Source of the DNA: Thiobacillus sp.
Lineage (GTDB): Bacteria; Pseudomonadota; Gammaproteobacteria; Burkholderiales; Thiobacillaceae
DNA length: 64,000 bases
Assembly: GCA_024235835.1 (NCBI GenBank)
Contig: JACKLQ010000001.1
Span: 682,001 to 746,000, forward strand
Reading direction: 5' to 3'
Shown here in pieces: positions 9,059-18,526 of this stretch (position 1 is its first letter; every line of letters starts with the position of its first letter). The notes under the pieces are model-generated. The model did not search any database. It was given only the letters and a program-made list of their open reading frames with translations, and was not told the origin of the DNA. A program made the translations under genes and the position numbers.

Positions 9059-9585
9059 TTCTCCATGACCAGCAGACTCTGCCGACCAATCAGGGCCTTG
9101 GTTTCTTGAATGTCCTTGCGCAGGTCATCGCTGCCCCTGATGGGTTTTATCGGAGAATCGGCCCGAGCCACCAGCATTACCTGGGAGGGGAAAGTGGGCT
9201 CCGAGTACAGGAGCACTTTCTCCCTCCAGGGCAGCACAGTGAAACCGGTGGCGATCATTTCGCCCTTGATGGGGTAGTCGCCTTTCAGGGTTACCGTGTC
9301 GCCATTGCGAACCACATCCTTGCCCAGCAGATCGCGGATCACCGAATAGAAGTCGCTGTACACCAACTTGTATTTGACGCCGAGGTGCTTGGCAAAGCCC
9401 TGCACAAGCTCAGCATCGAAACCATCCCCAGCGCCTGTCACGAAGTTCGCATAGCGAATGCCGAGATGCCTGATTTCACCTTTGGCCTTGATTTCAGCCA
9501 AGTCAGCCGCACCAGCTGACGATGAACACGCAAGCAACAGGATCAAGGTTAATTGCAAAGCATTAAACCATTTGAACTGCTTCAT
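9059..9585 (-). pseudogene. Periplasmic solute-binding protein, N-terminal fragment
   Basis: The fragment starts MKQFKWFNALQLTLILLLAC with a good ribosome site (TTGGAG, 7 nt before the ATG at 9585) and a signal peptide ending around SSAGA. The rest matches a family-3 (amino-acid/polar ligand) periplasmic binding protein: AEIKAKGEIRHLGIRYANF, then GFDAELVQGFAKHLGVKYK. The frame runs into the IS3-family element after LLVMEN. Its C-terminal tail survives at 7669-7773. Next to a Cache-type membrane GGDEF-EAL gene, it probably acted as the ligand-capturing partner of that sensor; this is inference from gene order. Confidence 0.85.
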
Positions 9586-9800
9586 CTCGGTGCTCCAATT
9601 TCCAGCCAAAAGCTGCTACGCACGAATTCTTGTTATCGGCTTGATGGGCGATTGCTTGAGCATTTAACACCAGGCCCTGCGCTGGAACGAGTCATCATTC
9701 CCTTGGTTTTTGCTGGGGATTCAGGTTCGACCCAGCAACAGGAAGGGAAGCAAAAACCGTCAATACCTGAACAGCATTGGCGGCGCTTGCAGCCACCCAC

Positions 9801-9834
9801 AAACAAAAACCCGCACAAGGCGGGTTTTTGTTTG
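9801..9834 (-). terminator. Rho-independent terminator after typA
   Basis: A perfect dyad AAACAAAAACCCGC-(ACAAG)-GCGGGTTTTTGTTT lies 18 bp beyond the typA stop. Its GC core with flanking A and T runs makes it a bidirectional terminator. Between it and the solute-binding fragment (9610-9800) nothing else is seen. Confidence 0.9.
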
Positions 9835-9851
9835 ATTTAGACAAAGCGCGC

Positions 9852-11693
<1,842 letters not shown>

Positions 11694-11800
11694 GGGGGTT
11701 ACCAGAATCAGACAAAGCCCGTGATTCTACCAGCCGCACGTGGCAAAAAGCCCCAACTCTTTGTGGCTAAAGAAAATTTTCGGACGGGAGTAGCCCCCCC

Positions 11801-11836
11801 GTAGCCCGGACTCGCCTTGCTCCTCCGGGCTACGTC
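11801..11836. repeat. Palindromic repeat GTAGCCCGGA...TCCGGGCTAC, copy 1
   Basis: The perfect outer arms GTAGCCCGGA and TCCGGGCTAC enclose CTCGCCTTGCTCC. The same sequence family recurs in inverse orientation and longer form at 36959-37039. Both copies sit at gene ends and could fold into RNA hairpins that end transcripts. Similar 'TAGCCCGGA' repeats are scattered in other proteobacteria. Confidence 0.7.
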
Positions 11837-11846
11837 CATATCTGGC

Positions 11847-12296
11847 TTACTGGATCCACAACAGCGGCCTGTACACCCAGCCCTCGTTGAAAACCTCGTC
11901 TTCCACCTTGACCCAGTCGCCCTGGGTCTCGATGACCTTGAAGGAATAGTATTTTTCCACGGGGCTCAGGGGCGAGGATTCATGGTTGGTTCCCGGTCCG
12001 GTGCGCACATTGGCCGTTTCCACCTTGACCACGGCGCATTTCATGCCGTTGGTGACCAGCTTGTTGTAGACCCAATGGCTGTCGCCATCCACGTCCTTCA
12101 TCTGGTACCAGCTGCCCTTCTGGCCGATCTTCTCCAAGGGCATGTACTTGAAGACTTCCCAGCTTTTCTCGAAATTCGTGCCTGGCCCCTGGCGCAGGTT
12201 GGCCTCGGGCACCTTGATGCACCAGGCGGCGGCCTGGTTTGATGTGGTCAGGGCAGCGCAACACAGCGCCGCGGCGGCAATGGCTTTCTTCTGCAT
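11847..12296 (-). CDS. Exported bacterial SH3-domain protein
   Basis: This 149-residue protein starts MQKKAIAAAALCCAALT with a Sec signal peptide cleaved near NQAAA. The ATG at 12296 follows CCAAGGAGAAATCTGC, a strong ribosome site, so in-frame sequence further upstream is not used. Two SH3b-like units are visible, marked by EANLRQGPGTNFEKSWEVF and ETANVRTGPGTNHESSPLSP, each ending in a GxWxxV pattern. SH3b pairs usually bind cell wall or protein partners in the periplasm; no catalytic domain is present. The gene stands alone. Confidence 0.8.
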   Translation of the reverse strand: MQKKAIAAAALCCAALTTSNQAAAWCIKVPEANLRQGPGTNFEKSWEVFKYMPLEKIGQKGSWYQMKDVDGDSHWVYNKLVTNGMKCAVVKVETANVRTGPGTNHESSPLSPVEKYYSFKVIETQGDWVKVEDEVFNEGWVYRPLLWIQ

Positions 12297-12724
12297 GCAG
12301 ATTTCTCCTTGGATACAACAGTGCGGAGGATGCCGCCTTGCCGCCCCTATCCGGCTTCCAGGGCAAGTTGGCTTGGACGTGTCCCCCGTAACGGGACGGA
12401 CCACCTCCGCATAAGTTCCGCTATTTTCCCACAATACGAAAACAGACCATCTAACCGTTCATGGCCCAAAGGGCCGTCCCTGCTGATGAAACCGGGCAGG
12501 AGCGCCGCTTGCGGCGCGAACACGGTGTCGTGGGCGGACAAGGATTCGGCCCGCGAGCGGGCCTCCTACCGCCTCATGTTTCACGGTAAACGTCGTCAAT
12601 GTCCATATTAATGATTGTTTGCTGAACGTTTACACGATTACGTTGTATATGTTTTATGTGTGATCGAGCCCACTCGGAACTCATAACTGCTTGATTGTTA
12701 TGAAGCGGAAGAGAGACAGACACT
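12297..12724. other. Long intergenic region before the hydrogenase operon
   Basis: No gene is supported. It holds the BIME-like hairpin pair at 12495-12572 and an AT-rich stretch at about 12590-12710 (e.g. ACACGATTACGTTGTATATG), where upstream activator and IHF sites for the sigma-54 promoter would be expected. I cannot define those sites by eye. Confidence 0.5.
12495..12572. repeat. BIME-like pair of inverted hairpin repeats
   Basis: Two short hairpin elements face each other: GGCAGGAGCGCCGCTTGCGG with stem GCGCCGC/GCGGCGC (12502-12517), and TTCGGCCCGCGAGCGGGCCTCC with stem GGCCCGC/GCGGGCC (12548-12563). The ends GCAGGAGC and GCCTCCTACC are roughly complementary, giving the mirrored layout of REP/BIME elements. 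Confidence 0.65.
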
Positions 12725-12739
12725 TGGCACACTTCTTGA
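12725..12739 (+). promoter_or_regulatory. Sigma-54 promoter of the hox operon
   Basis: TGGCAC-N5-TTGA (12725-12730 and 12736-12739) matches the -24/-12 consensus TGGCAC-N5-TTGC with one mismatch at the last base. It lies about 75 bp before the hoxK start. The same operon encodes HoxA, an NtrC-type activator that would need such a promoter, and the MBH operon of Ralstonia eutropha is known to be sigma-54 and HoxA dependent. Confidence 0.85.
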
Positions 12740-12814
12740 GATAGGACCCGCCAGACCTGGCAAGACAACAGGTCCGGCTGGATTCCAATCTGATCTCAAG
12801 AGGAGACCGTTCCC

Positions 12815-13909
12815 ATGGTGGAGACCTTCTACGAGGTGATGCGGCGGCAGGGCATCACCCGCCGCAGCTTCCTCAAATTCTGTAGCCTGACCGCCGCTTC
12901 CCTGGGATTGGGCCCCAGCTTCGTGCCCCGCATCGCCCACGCCATGGAGACCAAGCCCCGCACCCCGGTGCTGTGGCTGCATGGACTGGAATGCACCTGC
13001 TGCTCCGAGTCCTTCATCCGCTCCGGCCACCCCCTGGCCAAGGACGCGGTGCTGTCCATGATCTCCCTGGATTACGACGACACCATCATGACCGCCGCCG
13101 GCCACCAGGCCGAGGCCATCCTCGACGAGGTCATGACCAAGTACAAAGGCAACTACATCCTGGCAGTGGAGGGCAACCCGCCCCTCAACCAGGAAGGCAT
13201 GAGCTGCATCATCGGCGGCAAGCCTTTCCTGGAGCAGCTGAAGCACGTGGCCAAGGACGCCAAGGCCATCATCTCCTGGGGTTCCTGCGCCTCCTGGGGC
13301 TGCGTCCAGGCTGCCAAGCCCAACCCCACCCAGGCGACGCCGGTGCACAAGGTCATCTTTGATAAGCCCATCATCAAGGTACCGGGATGCCCGCCCATCG
13401 CCGAGGTGATGACCGGCGTCATCACCTACATGCTGACCTTCGACCGCATTCCCGAGCTGGACCGCCAGGGCCGGCCGAAGATGTTCTACGGCCAGCGCAT
13501 CCACGACAAATGCTATCGCCGCCCCCACTTCGACGCGGGCCAGTTCGCCGAGGCCTGGGACGACGAGGGTTCGCGCAAGGGCTACTGCCTCTACAAGATG
13601 GGCTGCAAGGGCCCCACCACCTACAACGCCTGCTCCACCGTGCGCTGGAACGGCGGCGTGTCCTTCCCCATCCAGTCAGGCCACGGCTGCATCGGCTGTT
13701 CCGAGGACGGCTTCTGGGACAAGGGCGGGTTCTACGACCGGGTCACGGACATCAAGCAGTTCGGCGTGGAATCCAACGCCGACAAGGTGGGGACCGCAGC
13801 CATCGGCGTGGTGGGCGCCGCGGTGGCGGCCCACGCGGCGGTGAGCGCCATCAAGCAAAGCCGGACCAGGCAGTCCGAGTCCACGCAAACCCCCGCCAAC
13901 GATAAGTGA
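12815..13909 (+). CDS. hoxK: Membrane-bound NiFe hydrogenase small subunit HoxK
   Basis: This 364-residue electron-transfer subunit carries three Fe-S clusters. A twin-arginine signal (TRRSFLKFCSLTAASLGL, cut after AHA) exports the folded complex. The proximal-cluster region reads LECTCCSES and WGSCASWGCVQ, giving the two extra cysteines of the [4Fe-3S] cluster that marks oxygen-tolerant group 1d enzymes. The medial and distal ligands follow (CYRRPHF, GYCLYKMGCKGP, CSTVRW, GHGCIGCSEDGFW). A C-terminal hydrophobic helix (VGTAAIGVVGAAVAAHAAV) anchors it. An AAGAGGAGA site precedes the ATG, and hoxG starts 12 bp after the stop. Confidence 0.98.
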   Translation: MVETFYEVMRRQGITRRSFLKFCSLTAASLGLGPSFVPRIAHAMETKPRTPVLWLHGLECTCCSESFIRSGHPLAKDAVLSMISLDYDDTIMTAAGHQAEAILDEVMTKYKGNYILAVEGNPPLNQEGMSCIIGGKPFLEQLKHVAKDAKAIISWGSCASWGCVQAAKPNPTQATPVHKVIFDKPIIKVPGCPPIAEVMTGVITYMLTFDRIPELDRQGRPKMFYGQRIHDKCYRRPHFDAGQFAEAWDDEGSRKGYCLYKMGCKGPTTYNACSTVRWNGGVSFPIQSGHGCIGCSEDGFWDKGGFYDRVTDIKQFGVESNADKVGTAAIGVVGAAVAAHAAVSAIKQSRTRQSESTQTPANDK

Positions 13910-13920
13910 GGATGACCGAC

Positions 13921-15717
13921 ATGGGCACTTACGAAACCCAGGGCTTCAAGCTCGACAACTCCGGCAAGCGCGTGGTGGTGGACCCGGTGACCCGCATCGA
14001 GGGCCACATGCGCGTAGAGGTCAATCTGGACTCCAGCAACGTGATTCGCAACGCGGTCTCCACCGGCACCATGTGGCGGGGCCTGGAGGTCATCCTCAAG
14101 GGCCGCGACCCCCGGGACGCCTGGGCCTTCACCGAGCGCATCTGCGGCGTCTGCACCGGCACCCACGCCCTCACCAGCGTGCGGGCCGTGGAAGACGCCC
14201 TGGGCATCCAGATCCCGGAGAACGCCAACAGCATCCGCAACATCATGCAGCTGACCCTCCAGGCCCACGACCACCTGGTGCACTTCTATCACCTGCACGC
14301 CCTGGACTGGGTGGACGTGGTCTCCGCCCTGTCAGCCGATCCCAAGAAGACCTCGGAGTTGGCCCAGAGCATCTCCTCCTGGCCCCTGTCCTCCCCCGGT
14401 TACTTCCGCGACATCCAGAACCGCCTGAAGAAGTTCGTGGAATCCGGCCAGCTGGGTCCGTTCATGAACGGCTACTGGGGCAACCCGGCCTACAAGCTGC
14501 CGCCGGAAGCCAACCTCATGGCGGTGACCCACTACCTGGAAGCACTGGATTTCCAGAAGGAGATCGTCAAGATCCACACCATCTACGGCGGCAAGAACCC
14601 CCACCCCAACTGGCTGGTAGGGGGCGTGCCCTGCGCCATCAACGTGCACGACACGGGCGCCGTGGGGGCGGTGAACATGGAGCGCCTGAACCTGGTGTCC
14701 CACATCATCGACCGCACCATCGAGTTCATCGACCAGGTCTACATCCCGGACCTGCTGGCCATCGCCAGCTTCTACAAGGGCTGGACCCACGGCGGCGGTC
14801 TCTCCTCCAAGAGCGTGCTGTCCTACGGCGACATCCCGGACAAGGCCAACGACCATTCCGCCGCCAACCTCATGCTGCCCCGGGGCGCCATCATCAACGG
14901 CGACCTGTCCAATGTGCACGAGGTGGACCTGCGGGATCCCAATCAGGTGCAGGAGTTCGTGGACCATTCCTGGTTCAAGTACGAAGCTGGCGCCGCGGGC
15001 AAGGGCCTGCACCCCTGGGACGGCGAGACCGTGCCCCATTACGAGCTGGGCAAGAACGCCAAGGGCACCTCCACCAACATCGAGCAGATCGACGAGGGCG
15101 GCAAGTACTCCTGGATCAAGGCCCCCCGCTGGCGGGGCCACGCCATGGAGGTGGGCCCCCTGGCCCGCTACATCATCGGCTACGTGCAGAAGAACCCGGA
15201 GTTCAAAGAACCGGTTGACATGGTCCTGAAGCAATTGGGCCTGCCCCTGCCGGCCCTGTTCTCCACCCTGGGCCGCACCGCCGCCCGGGGCCTGGAGGCC
15301 TCCTGGGCCGCCCACAAGATGCGCTACTTCCAGGACAAGCTCATGGCCAACCTGAAGGCCGGCGACCTGGCCACGGCCAACATCGACAAGTGGGAGCCTT
15401 CCACCTGGCCCAAGGAAGCCAAGGGCGTGGGCTTCACCGAAGCGCCGCGCGGCGCCCTGGGCCACTGGATCCGCATCAAGGACACGCGCATCGACAACTA
15501 CCAGTGCGTGGTGCCCACCACCTGGAACGGCAGCCCACGCGATTCCAAGGGCCAGATCGGCGCCTTCGAGGCCAGCCTGATGAACACCCCGGTGGCCAAG
15601 GCGGACCAGCCCCTGGAAATCCTGCGCACCCTCCACAGCTTCGACCCCTGCCTGGCCTGCTCCACCCATGTGATGGCGCCGGATGGACAGGAGATGAGCA
15701 AGGTGAAGGTGCGGTGA
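13921..15717 (+). CDS. hoxG: Membrane-bound NiFe hydrogenase large subunit HoxG
   Basis: This 598-residue catalytic subunit carries the Ni-Fe(CN)2CO site. The four nickel ligands lie in RICGVCTGTHAL (N-terminal) and DPCLACSTH (C-terminal). After that His comes the tail VMAPDGQEMSKVKVR, removed by the HoxM protease on maturation. The ATG at 13921 is chosen for its GAGG 9 nt upstream; ATG 13912 and GTG 13906 are possible. It is exported together with HoxK, whose Tat signal it borrows. Its length and motifs match the Ralstonia enzyme closely. Confidence 0.98.
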   Translation: MGTYETQGFKLDNSGKRVVVDPVTRIEGHMRVEVNLDSSNVIRNAVSTGTMWRGLEVILKGRDPRDAWAFTERICGVCTGTHALTSVRAVEDALGIQIPENANSIRNIMQLTLQAHDHLVHFYHLHALDWVDVVSALSADPKKTSELAQSISSWPLSSPGYFRDIQNRLKKFVESGQLGPFMNGYWGNPAYKLPPEANLMAVTHYLEALDFQKEIVKIHTIYGGKNPHPNWLVGGVPCAINVHDTGAVGAVNMERLNLVSHIIDRTIEFIDQVYIPDLLAIASFYKGWTHGGGLSSKSVLSYGDIPDKANDHSAANLMLPRGAIINGDLSNVHEVDLRDPNQVQEFVDHSWFKYEAGAAGKGLHPWDGETVPHYELGKNAKGTSTNIEQIDEGGKYSWIKAPRWRGHAMEVGPLARYIIGYVQKNPEFKEPVDMVLKQLGLPLPALFSTLGRTAARGLEASWAAHKMRYFQDKLMANLKAGDLATANIDKWEPSTWPKEAKGVGFTEAPRGALGHWIRIKDTRIDNYQCVVPTTWNGSPRDSKGQIGAFEASLMNTPVAKADQPLEILRTLHSFDPCLACSTHVMAPDGQEMSKVKVR

Positions 15718-15729
15718 GAATGGGTACTC

Positions 15730-15830
15730 GAATCCCCCCCAGCCCCCCTTTTGCAAAGGGGGGAGTGAATTCCCGCCTCCGCTTGCCGAAGGGTCCCCCC
15801 CTTTGCAAAAGGGGGGACAGGGGGGATTCC
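15730..15830. repeat. Hox-locus two-armed repeat, copy 1 (hoxG-hoxZ)
   Basis: Left arm AATCCCCCCCAGCCCCCCTT with the TTGCAAAGGGGGGAG return forms one hairpin; the right arm GGGTCCCCCCCTTTGCAAAA with GGGGGGACAGGGGGGATTCC forms the mirror hairpin, about 30 bp apart. Ten further copies lie between 17.4 and 34.2 kb. Here it fills the hoxG-hoxZ gap and could slow polymerase or protect mRNA ends. Confidence 0.9.
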
Positions 15831-15872
15831 AGACACGCTTGCCCTACCTCCGCCATCCACTAGGAGAAACAC

Positions 15873-16589
15873 ATGCTCTCAGCACAAGACATGCAGGAAG
15901 CGGCGGCCCACGGCCGTCACGTCCGCGCGGTTTACGTCTACGAGGCCCCGGTGCGGTTGTGGCACTGGGTCAACGCCCTGGCCATCACGGTGCTGGCCAT
16001 CTCCGGCTGGTTCATCGCCAGCCCCCTGCCCAGCGTGCCGGGGGAAGCCAGCGAAAACTTCCTCATGGGCTACATCCGCTTCGCCCACTTCGCCGCCGGC
16101 TACGTGCTGCTGGCGGGTTTCCTGGGCCGGGTGTACTGGGCCTTCGTGGGCAACCACCACGCCCGGCAGATGTTCGTGCTGCCCGTCTTCAACCGCAACT
16201 GGTGGAAGGAAGTGTTCTTCGAACTGCGCTGGTACCTGTTCCTGGAACCGGACCCCAAGAAATACGTGGGCCACAACCCCCTGGCCCAGCTGGCCATGTT
16301 TGGCCTCTTCCTCACCACCGTGGTGTTCATGATCGTCACCGGCTTCGCCCTCTACGGCGAAGGCGCCCAGGAGGGTAGCTGGGCCCACACCTTGTTCACC
16401 TCCTGGGTCATCCCCCTGTTCGGCCAGAGCCAGGACGTGCACACCTGGCACCACGTGGGCCTGTGGGTCATGGTGCTGTTCGTGATGATCCACGTGTATG
16501 CCGCCATCCGGGAGGACATCATGTCCCGCCAGAGCCTGGTCTCCACCATGCTCTCCGGCTGGCGCCTGTTCAAGGACGACAAGCCCTGA
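15873..16589 (+). CDS. hoxZ: Hydrogenase b-type cytochrome subunit HoxZ
   Basis: This 238-residue membrane protein has four hydrophobic helices with the histidines that hold two b hemes: LWHWVNALAITVLAISG (helix 1), YIRFAHFAAGYVLLAGF (helix 2), and HTWHHVGLWVMVLFVMIHVYAA (helix 4). It anchors HoxKG at the periplasmic face and passes electrons to ubiquinone. The start ATGCTCTCAGC follows GGAGAAACAC. The repeat at 15730-15830 separates it from hoxG. Confidence 0.97.
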   Translation: MLSAQDMQEAAAHGRHVRAVYVYEAPVRLWHWVNALAITVLAISGWFIASPLPSVPGEASENFLMGYIRFAHFAAGYVLLAGFLGRVYWAFVGNHHARQMFVLPVFNRNWWKEVFFELRWYLFLEPDPKKYVGHNPLAQLAMFGLFLTTVVFMIVTGFALYGEGAQEGSWAHTLFTSWVIPLFGQSQDVHTWHHVGLWVMVLFVMIHVYAAIREDIMSRQSLVSTMLSGWRLFKDDKP

Positions 16590-16633
16590 GCCACGCCTGA
16601 TCGGGCGCTTCAACACCAACCCAGGAGATCTCC

Positions 16634-16837
16634 ATGAAATTCCGCTTCGCCACCCTGTCCCTCGCCGCCCCGTTCATGCTGATTTCCGGCACGGCCCTGG
16701 CCCATCCGGGCCATGAAGGCGGCCATCTCCACGACTACCTGGCCGTGGCCCTGCTCACCTTCATCGCCCTGCTGGCCGCCTACCTGTACCGGGGCCGCGG
16801 GCAGGCCGGCCCCTCCGCCTCCGGAGACGCCCGGTGA
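16634..16837 (+). CDS. Small His-rich membrane protein between hoxZ and hoxM
   Basis: This 67-residue protein has a signal peptide (MKFRFATLSLAAPFMLISG, cut near TALA), a short His-rich segment HPGHEGGHLHDY, one transmembrane helix (LAVALLTFIALLAAYLY) and a short basic tail. It has a good ribosome site (CAGGAGATCTCC) and its TGA overlaps the GTG of hoxM by 4 bp, so it is translated with the operon. The HPGHE start recalls the N terminus of HupE/UreJ nickel permeases, but the other helices of HupE are absent. Possible roles are metal binding on the periplasmic side or support of the HoxKGZ complex. I know no name for it. Confidence 0.8.
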   Translation: MKFRFATLSLAAPFMLISGTALAHPGHEGGHLHDYLAVALLTFIALLAAYLYRGRGQAGPSASGDAR

Positions 16838-17469
16838 ACGACGCCCTGGACTACGCCAGCGACGCCCTGGTGCTGGGCATCGGCAACCTGCTGTGGGCCG
16901 ACGAGGGCTTCGGCATCCGCGCCCTGGAAACCCTGCACGAGCGCTGGCGCTTCGGCCCCGGCACCCGCCTGCTGGACGGCGGCACCCAGGGCCTGTACCT
17001 GTTGCCCTTCGTCGAAAACAGCCGCCGCCTGCTGATCCTGGACGCGGTGGACTACGGCCTGCGGCCGGGCACGGTGAAGATCGCCCAGGACAGCGAAGTC
17101 CCCGCCTTCATGGGCGCCAGGAAGATGAGCCTGCACCAGACCGGCTTCCAGGAAGTCCTGGCGGTGGCCGCCCTGCGGGGCTGGCAGCCGGAACGCCTGG
17201 CCCTCATCGGCGTGCAGCCCGAGGTGCTGGAGGACTACGGCGGCAGCCTCACCGACACCGTGAAGGCCAAACTGCCCGTGGCCATCGACGTGGCAGTGGA
17301 TTTCCTGCGCACCTGGGGCGCCCGCCCGGAACGGCGCGCCTCGCCGCCCGGCCCGGAGGAGCGCATCACCCTGGGCAGCCTGGACATGGCCCCCTACGAA
17401 GGCCAGCGCCCCAGCGCCCAACAGGCCTGCCGCGTGGGCGACGTGAGGTTTCTTGCGGAGGCGGCATGA
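16834..17469 (+). CDS. hoxM: Hydrogenase maturation protease HoxM
   Basis: This 211-residue endopeptidase of the HyaD/HybD (M52) family removes the C-terminal tail of HoxG once nickel is in place. The metal-sensing residues are visible: Glu in GIGNLLWADEGFG, Asp in LLILDAVDYG, and His in MSLHQTGFQE. The start is GTG at 16834, in a GTGA overlap with the preceding small gene. The C-terminal 40 residues are less conserved. Confidence 0.95.
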   Translation: MNDALDYASDALVLGIGNLLWADEGFGIRALETLHERWRFGPGTRLLDGGTQGLYLLPFVENSRRLLILDAVDYGLRPGTVKIAQDSEVPAFMGARKMSLHQTGFQEVLAVAALRGWQPERLALIGVQPEVLEDYGGSLTDTVKAKLPVAIDVAVDFLRTWGARPERRASPPGPEERITLGSLDMAPYEGQRPSAQQACRVGDVRFLAEAA

Positions 17470-17481
17470 CTGGCGCCGCTG

Positions 17482-17670
17482 GAATCCCCCCCTGCCCCCC
17501 TTTTGCAAAGGGGGAAGAAGCGCTGAACATCGCCGCAGGATCCCTCCCTTTGGAAAACGAGCGGAGCGAAGTTTCGCGCTTGCGGCCAAAGGGAGGACAG
17601 GAGGGATTTCATCCCACCACGCCTGCCGAATGGTCCCTCCCTTTGGATAAGGGAGGACAGGAGGGATTTG
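17482..17670. repeat. Hox-locus two-armed repeat, copy 2 (hoxM-hoxL, with an extra arm)
   Basis: A full two-arm copy (GGAATCCCCCCCTGCCCCCC ... GGAGGACAGGAGGGATTT) is followed by one more right arm ending GGAGGACAGGAGGGATTTG at 17670. The first right arm is interrupted by about 30 bp (ACGAGCGGAGCGAAGTTTCG and on), which shows that the copies change by small insertions. Confidence 0.88.
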
Positions 17671-17698
17671 ACCCGGCCGGCAGCCTCGGGAACGCCCC

Positions 17699-18004
17699 AT
17701 GTGTGTAGGCATCCCCATGCGGGTCATCGCATGCCACGGCTACATGGCCCTGTGCCAGGGGCGCAACGGCCAGCGCCAGCTGGACCTGGCCCTGGTGGGC
17801 GAGCAACCCCCGGGCACCTGGTTGCTGAGCTTCATCGACGCCGCCCGGGAAGTGATCGACGCCGACACCGCCGCCCAAATAGATGCCGCCCTGGACGGCC
17901 TGGAAGCGGTGCTGTCCGGCGAGACCGACATCGGCCACCACTTTGCCGACCTTGTGGACCGCGCCCCGGAACTGCCGCCCCATCTCAGAGGAGTGACCCC
18001 ATGA
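17699..18004 (+). CDS. hoxL: HypC-family chaperone HoxL
   Basis: This 101-residue HypC/HupF-family protein starts MCVGIPMRVI; the Cys right after Met is the residue that holds the Fe(CN)2CO precursor and contacts the large subunit. In Ralstonia, HoxL is a scaffold specific to the membrane-bound hydrogenase that works beside HypC, especially under oxygen. Its last four bases are shared with the hoxO start (ATGA). Confidence 0.93.
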   Translation: MCVGIPMRVIACHGYMALCQGRNGQRQLDLALVGEQPPGTWLLSFIDAAREVIDADTAAQIDAALDGLEAVLSGETDIGHHFADLVDRAPELPPHLRGVTP

Positions 18005-18435
18005 CCCAGATCCATCCCCTCATCGCCCGCCTCACCGGCGAATATGGCTACCCCCTGCTGGATGCCGCCAGCCTGGAAGCCTTCTGCGCCGCAAACGGCG
18101 ACGCCGTGCTGCTGTGCGCGGGTGACCCGGTGCAGCACCCGGAATGCCTGGACGTGGCCGTGGTGCTGCCGGAGCTGCTGCGCGCCTTCCCGGGCCGTTT
18201 CCGGGCCGCCGTGGCATCGTCCGGCCTGGAGCCGGAGATGCAGGCCCGCTACGGCTTCAACCGCTGGCCCACCCTGGTCTTCCTGCGGGACGGCGGCTAC
18301 GTGGGGGCCCTTTCGGGCATCCAGGACTGGAGCGTGTACCTGGCCCGCATCCAGGACCTGCTCGCCACAAACACCTCCCGGCCGCCCTCCATCGGCATTG
18401 CCGTCAGCACCGCCGCCGCCCCCACCTGCCACTGA
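18001..18435 (+). CDS. hoxO: Hydrogenase small-subunit chaperone HoxO (HyaE family)
   Basis: This 144-residue thioredoxin-fold protein of the HyaE/HupG family lacks the CxxC pair. It starts MTQIHPLIARL at the ATGA overlap with hoxL; in-frame sequence upstream is non-coding. Features are the central strand DAVLLCAGD, then RYGFNRWPTLVFLRDGGYVG, the cis-proline region of the fold. In Ralstonia, HoxO and HoxQ bind pre-HoxK, hold it back from early Tat export and help protect its Fe-S clusters. Confidence 0.92.
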   Translation: MTQIHPLIARLTGEYGYPLLDAASLEAFCAANGDAVLLCAGDPVQHPECLDVAVVLPELLRAFPGRFRAAVASSGLEPEMQARYGFNRWPTLVFLRDGGYVGALSGIQDWSVYLARIQDLLATNTSRPPSIGIAVSTAAAPTCH

Positions 18436-18526
18436 GCGCCCCCAGGGCCGGCCTGCGCCCAGCCCGCCCCCCGAGGGGGTCAAGTCAACTCGGGGCGGCC
18501 CTTCGTTTACTTGAGAGGACAACGCC

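Noticed and set aside
12573..12768. Small minus-strand frame near the hox promoter
   Set aside because: No ribosome site or similarity, and it overlaps the sigma-54 promoter.
18436..18526. Possible repeat copy between hoxO and hoxQ
   Set aside because: GC-rich with small dyads but without the AATCCCCCC or GGAGGACAGGAGGG arms.
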